DNA of 64,000 nucleotides from Climacium dendroides (GCA_950106755.1 OX467084.1:31437213-31501212); one strand, 5' to 3'. Counted from the first letter of the stretch, positions 37,508 through 49,469 are shown. Numbers and translations: made by a program. Notes: a model not told the origin generated them from the letters alone.

Positions 37508-40500
37508 CTCCACCTTCAGCTGTATAGTTGTAAAAGTTAATCTTCTAAAGAATTGAAGTAAAAAGATCTACAACTAATCTCTCCCTTGCTTCAATGCTAA
37601 AGGAGAATTGCTAAGAAGCCCTTGGAGACATGTTTGGTGTTTGGCTTTAAGTAATGATTAGGTGAGTACATCAACCCACATAGTAGTAGTGGGAGTAAAT
37701 TTCAATTGAAGTAATTTTTCCTGTACTTTCTCATGGATGAAATTGAAACGGATATCAATATATCTTGATTGATCATGGTGTATAGTATACTGTGTCATGG
37801 CAATTGTATACTAATTGTCACAATAAATAGTGCTTGGAAGTTGGAGAGAGTAGCCTAATTCATGAAAAAATGTTTGAATCCAGAGTGTCTTTTTAGTGCA
37901 GTAGTAATGGTAATGTACTTGGCTTCTATAGAAGATAAAGAAACAATATTTTGTTTACAACTTTGCCAAAAAATTCGATACATAAAGTCAAATTTGAAAA
38001 GATATCCAAATGTTGAACGGTAGGTATCAATATCAGCAACCTAATTAACATTGCTCCAACCACCAAAAATATGAGAATCAAAGATAGTGAGAGATGTAGC
38101 AAAATACGTAAGGCCATAAGTCATGGTACTATGTAAGTAATACAAGATTCTTATAATTTTTATCCAATGAATGGAAGCAAGTGAAGTTATAAATTGAACC
38201 AAATGATTAACAAAATATGCTATGTTCCATCGTGTGCAAGCCACCAAATATTGCAAACTCCCAATAGCTTGCTTGTGAGGAACAAATTGCATAAAATTAA
38301 GTTCGGTTGGAGTTAGGTTATGACTTTGAGATCAAGAATATTTAATGCTTGGTTCCAAAGGAGTATTGATGGGATTGCATGTAAGCATAATGTAAAATAT
38401 TAGAAACATACTTGTCCTAAGAGAGCATTAATGTCTGTAATAACGTCCATTTGATGGACATTAAATCCACGAGCAACAAACCTGGCTTTATAGTGAGCCA
38501 AGGTACCATTAGAATTATACTTATGAGAAAAAATCCATTTGATGGAAATAATAGAGCAGTTAGGTGGTGGATCGACAAGTTGCCAAGTTTCATTTTGAAT
38601 TAATAAATTATATTCATAATTCATTGTGGCTTGCTAGTAGTGAGCATGAGAGCTTGATAAAGCCTCTTGGACTATATTGGGTTTTGAAATTTGGGTCATA
38701 AAAGCATAAGTATAATATTACTCATCATGATATTTCATCAATTTTCAATTTTCCATTGGTCTTTATTCGGGCGTTGGGAAGTGCATAGGGAAGATAAAGC
38801 AGTGGACTAATGTTGTCGTAAGTGAGTTCAGAAATGAGGAAAGAGTTGAGGTGCAGATGAAATGTTGTGGTTTCGGATAGGACCATCAGGTGCGGGAACC
38901 AAAGGTTCAATGTCAGAGTCTGCATTAGAGGTACAATGAGGACATAATAGAAAGGAATCAAAATCAGAAGGCTTATTTGCAAGAGAGGAAACCTGAGAAC
39001 CTGGATCGGGGAGCATATAAAAATCATCAAATCTAGAAGCTAAAGGAAGAAATTGTGATCCAGAGGTTGGAATAACTCTCCATGTAAGAAATGATCTTTT
39101 GAAAAGATAACATCACGATTGAAAAATACACATGAGTATTAGGATCATATAAGCGATACCCTTTTACTCCGATAGACTCACTGTAACCAATGAAAAGGTA
39201 TTTGACAATTTTGGTGTCAAGTTTGCGTTGTTTCTTAGATGGTAAATGAACATAAGCAGGACAACCAAAAATCTTGAGATGTCTAAGATTAGTTTTTAAA
39301 CCTATCCAGAGTTTGTAAGGTGTCACTTTTTCAAGTGCTAAAGTATAAGAGCAATTTTGGAGGTAGCAGGAAGTTTGAATTGCTTCAACCCAGAAAGAGT
39401 TACTTAATTGGGCAACTTTCAACATACTGCAAGAGGATCCAACAAGCGTCTCGCTTTTTAGTTCTGAAACTCCATTTTAAGGAAGGTTATACAGATTGGT
39501 AAGTTGTCTTTGAATGCCTTCACGCTAACGATAATTGTTAAACTAATTGGAAATAAACTCACCGCCATTATCAAAACAAAGTATTAGAATTTTTTTTATT
39601 AGTATGTCATTCAACTAGTGTTTTATATTGTAAGAAATTGCAGATTTAAATAGGCAAGACAATAATGCCAATGAATCATCTCAATCTCAAGTTTAGAGAG
39701 ACTAGTTGCACTATAAATGGAATTAGAAGGCTCAACACCTATTCCAAGGAAAAAGAGATTCCCATCTTTAGGAATATGTAGAATCAATTTCTTATTAGAA
39801 GCTAATAAAATAGTCCTGATAACACATTGATCACAAGTGAACTAGACACTGGTTTGTCCAGTAGTAGTTATTTGAGTCACCGAGAGCAAATTCTTAGCAA
39901 GTCTTGGAACAAACAGTGCATCTTTGATGAATAATGTTTGTCTTGTAAGAAGTCTTAGGAGTATAGAACCAAAAACGATGGCATCGTGAGAGCTATTATC
40001 GCCCAACAAAATAAGTCGTGGAGGATTCAAAACTTAGTAATCACGAAATAGACTCTTCATGGGCGACATGTGTTGACTGGTGCCCGAATCCAAGTACCAA
40101 GATTGAGAAAAAGCTACAATATCCATTACAGAAAATTGATAAATTAGATCATTGATTGTAATATATTTAACATGAGGCTTAAAATTACACGCATCTTAGA
40201 TTGGTGATTCGAAGATGAGGGATGCTGAGAGGATGAACTCATTAAAGAATTTTGAGAATGACTAAACTTCTAAAATCGGCCAATTCAAAAGGGAAAACTT
40301 TAATAGTTTTAACAGATTTCCCTTTAAAGGCACTTGATTGTGCAATAGTAAACTTAGATAAGTTGATAGAGTTTTGTTGTAGGATATTGGAAATCAAATC
40401 AATGAATGACAAATTTGAAATTCCACTTTGAGTGGTTATAAAGGTACTCCAAGACTCAGGTAATGTGCCAAGTAATTAAGTTAACTTGTTGTAAATCCGT

Positions 40501-40730
40501 AAATGAACATCCTAGAGTTGCAGCCTTTTGCAGTGTAGATTGCTATTCTTCAATTAAACCAATTACATCATTAAAGTCATTCATTTGCAAACGGCAAAGT
40601 TGTTTATGGAGATGTACTTGAGAGGCTTTGTTTGATTTTTCGTAAAGTTCTTTGATGTTTGATGTTAAATAACTTTAGAAGTAGTGAGTGGTTGAAGGGT
40701 GATTAATTGCTTTTCACCGCTGTCGTGTTG
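37508..40730 (-). pseudogene. Ty1/copia polyprotein remnant (gag-protease-integrase-RT-RNase H)
   Basis: The remnant reads right to left. The gag part lies at 40720-40300 (ELYEKSNKASQVHLHKQL). A protease segment has WYLDSGTSQHMSP near 40110-40070 and is followed by LILLGDNSSHDA and LFVPRLAKNLLSVTQI (40030-39842). The integrase C-terminal part is at 39425-39033 (SFWVEAIQTSCYLQN, HLKIFGCPAYVHLP, KYLFIGYSE, KGYRLYDP). The start of reverse transcriptase is at 38624-38400 (NETWQLVDPPPNC, KWIFSHKYNSNGTLAHYKA, RFVARGF). RNase H follows at 38292-37530 (AIGSLQYLVACTRWNIAYF, STFGYLF, SLSSIEAKYI, IHHDQSRYIDIRF). The central reverse transcriptase with the YVDD site is deleted. Frames change between segments and stops are present, so it is non-functional. 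The order protease-integrase-RT is the copia order. Confidence 0.9.
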
Positions 40731-42313
40731 TTTATACGTACATTATGTAGAAATAAATACTTCTTGTTTAAATAGAGGGTTTAGGGGGGAGCCTAATCCA
40801 TCCATACGGATTGGACTCAACTTTTTTTACCTCCATTAAACAATTATTTGGGTTTATAATGTTTGTTTTTACACTTGAAGTCATTTGGTATTTTTTAGTT
40901 TGTATTTAAAGTTGTTTAAATGAAAAGGTGAAGCTTGTTTAACCTTTCTATTGACTTTTAGAAGATTAGAAGGCCACGTAGGAGATAAGGATAGGGTTAT
41001 GGAAAAAAAAAAGTGACCAATGGACAAATTGTAGTCCATATGGCACTTGTAGGGGTTTAATCCACTAGCTTAGGTGGAAAGTATGGAGGGTGAGGTGGAG
41101 GATAAGGTGGAAGGTCTTCTTCCACCTCCTCAAGGTTTGCTTGAGGGAAATTGTGACTTTAGAGGATCATTGTGTTTTGTACAGGAGGATTTTTGGCTAT
41201 GAAATTTGGGAGGTTGTTTTTCATACTTTTGTCTTTCCAAAACCCTATCATTCGCTCTATTTGGAGTTTTTGTTCAAAAATTATGCTTGAGGAAGTGAGG
41301 GAGTGATGTTTGTCATAGAGAATGGAGGCTGAACTTTTGAAGGCTCATAACTATATGGTGAGGAAGTATTTTTCTCATGATACTTGATGAAGTTGTTTAT
41401 TGAAATGTTAGCTTCCCATAGAGATATCATTTGTTCAATTTGAAGTTAGCATGAGGAAGTTATGAACTTGGAAGCAAAGTAATGAGGAGCTGCCTTTGAA
41501 TTGTGAATAGTGAACTTTGAACGACTGTAAAATTCGAAAAATACCTTAGTTTTACTTGAGATTTTCAAAATTTGTAGATATTTTTTTTAGCTTTTCAAAG
41601 AGACATCTCTCACTCATTTTGGATTTAGCATGCAAACGTTATAGGCTTGGAAGCAAAGTAGTGAAGAGCTGCCTTTGAATTGTGAATAGTGAACTTTGAA
41701 CGAATATAGAATTCGGACAATATCTTAATTTTACTTGAGATTTTCAGGGTTTGTATATATTTTTGTTAGCTTTTCAGAGAAATATCACATTCTTGATTTG
41801 GAGTTGTAAAGCTTCTGTGGCACTCATTTTAGTGTCGGGTACTCGTTTAAGAGAAGTTATAGAGGTTTGGGTGTATTTTCTACCATTTTCTACAAACATG
41901 TGAAACTTTCTTACATTTTATAGCATATTATGGGAGTTATATGAGAATAGGTTACTCTATTTGGCCTATATATCATTATATGGGACATTTGTGAGTATAT
42001 ATATATGATGGGAGTATTTGATTGGTGTTCTTTCATTATTCCGGGTCAAATCTAGTTGCAGCTAGAATCCCTGCAATTTCTCAAGGCAAGGCCTCTCTAC
42101 TCGACATCACAATGAAGTAAAATATCCAATCAAGCTTTAGAATCCTTTAGTTTCTAGGTTATTAGGCCTATAGGATCGGTAGAAGGTGGAGCAACTTTAG
42201 TGCCATCTACAACACTCTATAATTCAAAGCGGATTAAAAGCATCTCAAGTTTGATACTCTATATGGCATAATTCCTTGCATCAAGAGCTGGTATGGAATA
42301 AGCTTAAGGCTCG
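40731..42313 (+). repeat. Repeat block interrupting the copia element, with 179-bp units
   Basis: This block separates the copia gag from the 5' leader and has no copia homology, so it is probably a nested LTR-type insertion. Inside it, four copies of a 179-bp unit are anchored at 41229, 41408, 41587 and 41766, exactly 179 bp apart. Each holds a TTAGCTTTYC-like word, then a TATC(A/T) word and TTTGGAGTT or similar. Units 2 to 4 also share GGAAGCAAAGTARTGARGAG and GAATTGTGAATAGTGAACTT. The same kind of unit occurs inverted at 59.6-60.3 kb. The block's own borders were not resolved. Confidence 0.6.
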
Positions 42314-42859
42314 GGGGTGCATTTAGTTCTACTGCAACAAACCACATGCAAACAAATGGTTATAATAAACTATAATTTTAACTTCAAATTTTCAGCATTG
42401 TTTACTAATGACTATAGGATTTTACTCTCAAAATTTCAAACTCAAATAAAATATGGAATGATTTCTAGAAGAAGTTTAAAATGCACTAAAATGGCATGTT
42501 TTTTTAACTCAAATATTTTTAGAGAATACATTTAGATAACTATTGCATCAATATTCAACTCAAAATGAGATTTCAATAGAAAATTATGTTTAGGAATTTT
42601 TTGTTCATTTTTTAAACAATTTTTTTTATATAATATAAGGGTGTGAAAGTTATTTTTTAGTTCTACAATGTATCTTTTTACTTCAAAAATTTGTAACTAA
42701 TTATTATTAATAAATAAAATATCAATAATTCAAAACATAAACTTTCAGAAAAATCTATTCATATTTTTTCATTTAATTTTATTTAAAATTCAAAAAGTAT
42801 ATAGGGGTCCCAAATTTTGTTCGCATGCTAACATCAGAAAAAGGGGGAGTGCACCCCGC
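42314..42859. mobile_element. hAT-type MITE, second copy (inverted)
   Basis: This is the reverse-complement counterpart of 36955-37449 over nearly its whole length. Shared blocks include AACAAACCA, ATAATTTTAACTTCAAATTT, TGACTATAGGAT, GCATCAATATTCAACTCAAA and GTGCACCCC. It is flanked by AAGGCTCG on both sides (42306-42313 and 42860-42867). The left end is about 2 nt shorter than expected from the right end. It is non-coding. Confidence 0.85.
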
Positions 42860-42867
42860 AAGGCTCG

Positions 42868-43247
42868 GGGAGCTGAGTTTGAAACAGAAGAAACCATTCT
42901 TTTAAAGTTCTTAATAGAGCATTGGAGATTCAAGAAAACTTGTGTGATTAATGAAAAAGAGAGGATTCAATTCATTGAATTGAACTAATATTTCAATGTA
43001 ACTAGCTAGTGCATCTTCAACCCCATATGTGAGGTTCACAACTTCCAATTGCTGCTCCATCGTTTGCTACTCTTCTACAATTTTTGGTTCAATTAGTGTA
43101 ATAGGAAGCTGAAAGAACCCGTCTATCATATATAGGTTGTTTTCAATTTTTGTGCAGTCTTCTTTGACAATTAATAAGTCAAAAGCATCTTCGCTAGAAC
43201 ATGTAACTTTGAGAGTAAAATTTAAATACATGGTTAGATCCCTATAT
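42868..43247 (-). other. Copia 5' untranslated/leader region (degenerate)
   Basis: Lies between the primer-binding site and the inserted repeat block. On the - strand a short frame begins near the PBS, but it contains stops and shows no clear gag signature. Confidence 0.4.
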
Positions 43248-43259
43248 GCTTTGATACCA
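43248..43259 (-). promoter_or_regulatory. Primer-binding site (tRNA-Met type)
   Basis: On the - strand TGGTATCAAAGC directly follows the LTR end ...ATAACA. It differs by one base from TGGTATCAGAGC, the common plant copia site complementary to initiator tRNA-Met. Confidence 0.85.
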
Positions 43260-43541
43260 TGTTATAAGTTGTATGATATATTACAAAAAAAAACTTGAAA
43301 AAATAGTTTAATGATAGTTTTTGAATAATAGTTCTAAAATGTGACAAATAGTGCATACATCGAATACACACATGACGTGTAAAGAATATGTTTTTAATAT
43401 ATATTTATAATAAGAAGTACAGGATGACAAAACTTATATTTGTGAATCTTTGAGTGTAACAAAGAGGTGATCTAGACTCTAGATCTTCTAGAAAGTTAAG
43501 TTGATTCATCCATAAGTTGACTAGACTAATTTAGCGTAGCA
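43260..43541 (-). repeat. 5' LTR of the copia element
   Basis: A 282-bp LTR with TG...CA borders (TGTTATAAG at left and GTAGCA at right on the + strand), directly adjoining the PBS. It matches the truncated left LTR at 36815-37507. The two LTRs have diverged and the left is truncated, so the element is old. No target duplication could be read. Confidence 0.85.
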
Positions 43542-44010
43542 AGATAAATATGCATAGAGTAGATAGTACAGGTCAACTATGAGGGAATTATTCAACATTG
43601 ATACAAAGCTACAAGTGGTGGCATTGTTTCTTCCATTTTCTACTTGATACATGTATTGTTAATTCATGGATTGTGCACTTGGATCTCAATTTCAAATTCT
43701 TGGCTGATCCTAAAGCACATCTTCAATTTCATATGTAGTTGGCAAGGAGTTGGCCAGTAAGTGGTCTAGAAGAACAAGTTACTATTCAACTTTTTCTCCA
43801 AGTACAATACAATCTACCTAAAGTCATTCATAATTTTAAACGTCCTGACTTATTTTAGTATAGTAGTATATTAAAATCTAAATATCCTCATTTGTTTCTA
43901 AGAGTGTTCAATCTATGATAGAATTTGAACAAATGTTGTTGAGGTTTAAAGTTGAGATCCATTTGAATCCATTAGGTCATGCGCTAGAATATTACATGGC
44001 AAAGTACAAT
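43542..44010. other. No gene recognised
   Basis: Flank of the copia element. A - strand or + strand retroelement fragment is possible, but no motif was identified. Confidence 0.3.
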
Positions 44011-44196
44011 CACTAGTAGAAAACGCAGGAATTTCAACAGAATTCTGTTGTTTTGGTCATGTTGTTTTGGTCACTAAGCAACAGATTTCTGTTGAAATTA
44101 ATCTGTTAATTTCAACAGAAATATGTTGTTCAGTGACCAAAACAACATGACCAAAACAACAGAATTCTGTTGAAATTCCTACGTTTTCTACTAGTG
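44011..44196. mobile_element. CACTA-ended MITE, near-perfect 186-bp hairpin
   Basis: The ends are CACTAGTAGAAAACG and CGTTTTCTACTAGTG, the CACTA/En-Spm type. The two halves (about 90 bp each) are almost exact reverse complements and contain a smaller palindrome, TTCAACAGAATTCTGTTGAA, on each arm. The 3-bp flanks are AAT and GAT, so the target duplication is at best imperfect. It is non-coding. If transcribed it would fold into a long hairpin suitable for small-RNA processing. Confidence 0.9.
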
Positions 44197-45776
44197 GATG
44201 GCTATGGATCTATATTCATTACAATGTTCAGCAAGTCAAACAAAGAGTGGGATGAGTATTATGTAATGGAAGGCATATAAGTAGCTCTTTACAAAGGTAA
44301 TGTGACTTGGTTTAGTTGGTACATTTCTAGGGCTAGGAAGTCAAAATAATACTTATTAGGGGGGTACTAAGCTTTCTTAACATTGAAGTTTGAATGATTT
44401 GAAGATTTTGTTAACAATTGAAGAGAATGGGAAAGAGTCTTTGGATTTCAATGGAATTTGAATCCCTTGAATGTTAAAATCAAATATTTTTGCTTTTACA
44501 CTTTGGAATGATTTGTCATTGAAGAATTTTGATTTGGAGAATTTTGATAGGACTTGGGTCTTGTGATAGACTAATCTACAATAATATTAGTGTCTAGAGT
44601 TTAGAAAATGTAAGGCACAACTCACAAAGCACCTATGGCAAGACAAGGATGATGCCTTGTAAAGTATTTACAGGTTTGGAATTTCTCTATTTGGTCATTA
44701 ATGAGTTGCAACCTTTTGTTTTTTTAACTTGGATTTGAATTGACTCACTACATGTTTGTTCCTAACTCCTATGAGTATTGACTAATATTGTATTTATTGA
44801 TAAGAAAAAATTAAAATTAAATCAATACTATAATACATGATTTTAAAATTCAAACTTGGGTTCTTTCTATTGCTTCAATCCACATGCTTACTATAGAAAC
44901 CTTGCAAATATAGATGACTTTGAATTTCTAAAATTTATTACCATGTTTTAATTCCTAAATATGTTTTTGTCTTCCATCACTTCATTAGCATTGCAATAAT
45001 ATATTTTTATGATAATTATTTTTAATTTGATGACTAATTCAAATTTTTAATTGATGATGCAAGAAAATGACAAGGTAATGCAAGAAAGCTATGTTTGAAG
45101 ACAACAATTTCAAAGTTATAGGATTTTCAGGGAGTTGCTTCATTACAACAATTGTTTCCCCTTAATTATGTATTTATCTCCTAAGTTGATATGAAGTACT
45201 GTTTTGGAGCAATCATAGGTAGTGGAATATAGTAGTTTGATTGGATCATAGTGTTTGTAGAAACTGAAGTATAATGCAAATTAATGTTTGCATTTATATT
45301 TGCTAATGTAGATTCATGAAGGTTACTTATATGAATGTGAAATTGTACTTTTTTGAATCTTGTACTAAAATATATTGATTGATTGATTGAACCAAATAAT
45401 CATTTCGACAGTTTTGTAATGTGAAACGCACACAAATGCAATATAATTACAATATTGTTGTAAAAAACAACTTTGAAATTGCAATATTGCAACAATATAT
45501 ATAGTGAACAAATTAATCATAAAAGCATTCATTTTTTAAGTATTGAAAGAGGGTTGTTGCTATACAATAAATATGCACAATAATAATAATGGAAAAGTTC
45601 ATTTGACATATTTTTTTAATATTGACTAGCAAACAATTTTTAATTTTGAAACAATACGATGCAAGCAATACAACAATACTAAATAACAAAGTCCTACAAA
45701 ATATTAATTTGGTATCACATCGGTATTGCATGCAATAATGTCTTTATTTCAGGTTTCATTTGTATTACAACAGTAT
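44197..45776. other. AT-rich, no gene recognised
   Basis: Only short frames. Nothing identified. Confidence 0.45.
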
Positions 45777-46427
45777 TAACCCCTAAATGCCCAAGGCCTC
45801 TTTTGGGCTTCTAGAATTTGCTCTAAATTGAACAAAAAGCCAACATTTTGATAAGTTATATCAATTTTTTTAAATTGTAACCATACAAATTCAATCTAGA
45901 CATATTAGAGATCACATAGGAAAAGAAAACACAACAATATCTCTTATAGATTGAAAGATTATAATGTTTGATTGTTAGGGTGTTAAACTGCAAAAATGAT
46001 TCAAAGTCTTTCACGTGAAGTCTTTCAATCCTCTTTCCACATGTCAAATCTAAAAAGTTGGTCACCAAAAAAATATGAGGATAAAGGGACTATCATGCAT
46101 AACCCCAATCAATTTATGGCTTCTTAAATTCTTTTAAATGAATTTGTAATGTGATTTTCCTCCTAAATCTAATATATTTGAGGCTCATTTCCAAGAGACC
46201 TCAACACTACAGAAAGTCAAGATTGCAATAAACACTTTTGCACAAAATTTTGAATAGAAAAATCATAGTCGATCATTTTCAAAATCAGATTTTTGATGCT
46301 AAAACTAGACTTGAAAAAGATTTAAAAAAAATATATAAACTATTAAAAATAGCAACTTGGTTAGGTTTTATTTAACTTCAAAGGATTGTGGGCACCAAAA
46401 TTTGGTGCCTCGGGTATTTAGGGGTTA
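45777..46427. mobile_element. Candidate TIR element
   Basis: The left end TTAACCCCTAAATGCCCAAG and right end CTCGGGTATTTAGGGGTTAA form inverted repeats matching at about 20 of 22 positions. The interior is AT-rich and non-coding. No target duplication was resolved, so this could also be two unrelated ends. Confidence 0.5.
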
Positions 46428-46460
46428 ATTTAGAGTTGGACTATGAACACATTGACACTA

Positions 46461-46968
46461 TTGTTTGGAGGATGAATAGTTGCACTTTTGTCCTACATGG
46501 AGAGATTCTTTGTCATTCTTTGGCCTGTGTTGTTTATGGATTAAATATATATTACAGCAGTACTGTTTGAGTCATTATTTTTTTTCCAATGTAACCTCAA
46601 AACCAAAACAACTCTCACTACTATTTGGAGGATGAATAGTTGCACTTTTGTCCTACATGGAGAGATTCTTTGTCATTCCTCAGCCAGAAAATGTCCTCTA
46701 TGTTGTTTATGGATTAAATGTATACTACAGCAGTACTATTTGAGCCATTATTATTTTTCCAATGTAACCTCAAAACTAAAACAACTCTCGCTACTATTTG
46801 GAGGATGAATAGTTGCACTTTTGTCCTACATGGAGAGATTCTTTGTCATTCTTTGGCCAAAATATGTCCTCCATGTTGTTTATGGATTAAATGTATACTA
46901 CAGCAGTACTGGTTGAGCCATTATTTTTTTCCCAATGTAACCTCAAAACCAAAACAACTCTCACAATT
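46461..46968 (+). repeat. Three tandem copies of a ~160-173-bp repeat
   Basis: Copies share TTTGGAGGATGAATAGTTGC, CTTTTGTCCTACATGGAGAG, TTGTTTATGGATTAAAT, CAGCAGTACT and CCAATGTAACCTCAAAACYA. The anchor GAGGATGAAT lies at 46468, 46628 and 46801. The copies are highly similar, so the expansion is recent. A partial copy lies at 53731-53785 and a weaker one at 23371-23405. The array ends about 75 bp from the stop codon of the pathogen-related gene and probably overlaps its 3' untranslated region. Confidence 0.9.
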
Positions 46969-47043
46969 CAGGTATGCCAACCGTATATACTATTCCGTAT
47001 TTCAGAAAGTACGTCGCTCCTATCGTACTTTGGTGTACTATCA

Positions 47044-49469
47044 TCACTGAGGACGGCCGATGCTTGAGTATGGACAACCTTCCATTCCTTTCAGGTACGC
47101 TCTGTAACTGTCCGATTTCGGTCCTTTTGTCAAGCCTCCGAGAAACGCTGCCGTGTCGTAGTACACTTCCAGCTCCAAGATTTTCAAGTTCTCGTCGACC
47201 TGCACGGATGACAGATCATGTGATGGCATCACAGATCAATCCTATTGTCAGAATTCAGTCAGATTCAGAGTCTCGCGAAAAATCCTACGGCATTAGAGGG
47301 CGAAATGGGTTTCATTCAGCAACGGGGAGCCAAATGCCTGAATGTTACAAACGGAATCAAAATCGGTGAAGGAATGAGCACACTCTGACCCTCCGTCACT
47401 ATTGAGCTTCGCAGAACTTTGCGAAAACTTACATAAAATAGGAAGCAAAAGAGTTCCTTAACATTCACGTCCATGAAATTGGCAAATGAATTTGGGTTTT
47501 TCGCAAGAAACAATATACCTTAGCAACCACAATCCCAATAGACTCCACCACCTCCCCAGTAGCCGCATGTCCTTTGAACCCGCCTTCCATCACCCCCCAA
47601 TGCCGATACTTCATCACCACCACCGGCGGAGGCGAGTACACGGCCTGCACCTCCCAAGCAAAACCTCCAGGGAACACACTCCTGAAAATCTCATGCGAAG
47701 ACTCGAACGTCTCTTTCTTCGATTGGTACTTGGCCTCATCTCCTTGGAAGCTGCTCGTGGCCATCAAAGCGTTGTAGCTGCCCACTTCCAGCGTCTCCGC
47801 GGCGGAAAGCTTCGGGCCACCTTAAACATCATCGATCCAGCATTCACACAACATGAGATCCAGTGTTCATAACATTGGAGTGTTGCAATTGCAGTGCAAA
47901 GCCTTGCCATGTTCTCTATGGAAATCGGGATACAATGAAAATGAGAGGCGAGGGTTGTGGATGAGCTCGCAATTGTGTAAAAGCTTGTGCGACTTTCAAT
48001 GTAAATTTGACAATGGAATCCAGAGTTGTGGAAGCTCTCGCTCTTACCGTTGACAATTGCGCAAAACCTTGAGCGGTTTTCAATGGAAATTTTGGTAATG
48101 GAATCGAGGGTCGGAAGGAAGCTTTAGCTTACCGTTGACTGAGATGCAGAACTTCTCGTGGTCGATGCTCTTGAAGTCGGATACTCTGGTTTTGTGTGAA
48201 AGCTCCATTTCCCATGTTTTCACGAGATTTTGCACCACTTCTTCGAGAGATCCTTTTGGCCATACCTGCATGCAAAGGTCGCTTACGTGAGTTAGATATA
48301 AATTTGACGGATTGATTGTTCGTGATTGTGTACGTAATTTTAATGATCTAGGTTGTGTGTTGCACGTGACCACTTCAAGCTGGAGCTAGCTCACCGCTGA
48401 CGGTACTCAATGAATCTAGTGAATGAAAATAGCGAAACTAGTGTAGATACACAAGTGTAGGTCTATCTATGGGTTGTGTTTGTTGAAATGAAGCGAATGA
48501 GCGTGTGCTGCAGCTAAGGAAACTGGAGGTGGGTGTGAGGTTGCAGCATTCTCGTTGAGCTAGGATTGGGACCCCCCACCCCCACCCCCACCCCTGAAAA
48601 AAAAGTGCGGCTTCACGACGCAAATCGCACTATTTTCCTCCATCAGACTCTAGATTTGCATGAAATAGTCAACAAGACCAAGGCAAGTGCATCCTTCACA
48701 GTGAAATACAATCGAAACTTCACAACCAGGCTCTCGATTTGCATAAAACAGACCACCACGGCATCCCCATATCTTTTCCACAACCAAACTCTTACTAGAT
48801 TTGCATAAATCTGTAAACAAGACCAAGCCACATGTCCGGCTCCTTCACAGTGCAACCCACATGTGCTAGCTGATTTCTCCACAACCAGGCTCTAGATTAG
48901 CATTAACCAAGACCAAGTCAAGTCCACCCTTCGCACCCATAACCGCACAAAACTCCACGACCAAGCTCTCGATTTGCATATCAAAAGAAGACCAAGGGAA
49001 GTCCATCCTTCACAGCACAATTCCACACTAATCCCACAACCAAGCTCTACATTTGCACAAAACAAGACCAAACCAAGTCCATCCTTCGCATCATTCTCAA
49101 CAAAACTTCACAACCAAGCTCCAGATGTGCATATATATCAAAACAAGGTCAACGATGCAAGTGCATCACGATCCTTCACACCTTAACGAGCACAAATCTC
49201 CACAATTATAAATTAACCAAGCTCGCTCTCCATTCACATATCCAAACAAGACCCAATCACAACAAAACAAAGTGACTTTACTTAATTACCTGAGTGCGCC
49301 CCTTCTCAAACAAAGCATTAACCATCTCGTACGTCGGAGCGCTTCCATGGCGCCAGACCGTGTGAAGCTCCCCGTCCCCGGAGAGATGGGTCCTGTAAGG
49401 ATCCTCCGTCGCGTCCTGGTTTATCTGCAGTCCATTCAGACTTTGTGCAACAACCTCTGAAGTGGACAT
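47044..49469 (-). CDS. Pathogen-related protein (SnoaL/NTF2-like), 4 exons, intact
   Basis: Exons are 49469-49290, 48265-48133, 47820-47519 and 47199-47044. All introns are GT..AG and phases fit, giving 256 residues. Exon 1 ends GRTQ|, exon 2 runs VWPKGSLEEVVQ...ISVN, Gly105 spans intron 2, and exon 3 ends VVAK|. Exon 4 runs VDENLKILELEVYYD and ends SIGRPQ. Landmarks of the plant pathogen-related family (first known from barley) are HTVWRHGSAPTYEMVNALFE (about 36-55), WPKGSLEE, KTWEMELSHK, VGSYNALMA, ETFESSHEIFR, FPGGFAWEV, KYRHWGVMEGGFKGHAATGE and YYDTAAFLGGLTKGP. Length is near the usual 230-260. Known: the family is pathogen-induced in cereals and has a SnoaL/NTF2-like fold. Its reaction is unknown and the protein is probably cytosolic, with no signal peptide or membrane segment visible. 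The start is the first ATG after the TATA box. Long + strand frames over the exons are antisense shadows. Confidence 0.93.
48640..49180. repeat. Seven-copy ~80-bp repeat in intron 1 of the pathogen-related gene
   Basis: Copies are anchored by CTCTAGATTTGCAT-like words at 48648, 48731, about 48789, 48890, 48966, 49045 and 49119. Most are followed by AACAAGACCAAG, CAAGTCCATCCTTCACA and CACAACCAAG. Spacing varies from 58 to 101 bp. The array fills about half of the 1024-bp intron (48266-49289). A C-rich run, CCCCCACCCCCACCCCCACC, at 48574-48594 precedes it. Confidence 0.85.

Noticed and set aside
47486..47872. A 128-codon + strand frame near the pathogen-related gene
   Set aside because: It is the antisense shadow of exon 3, whose - strand product matches a known family with correct splice sites.
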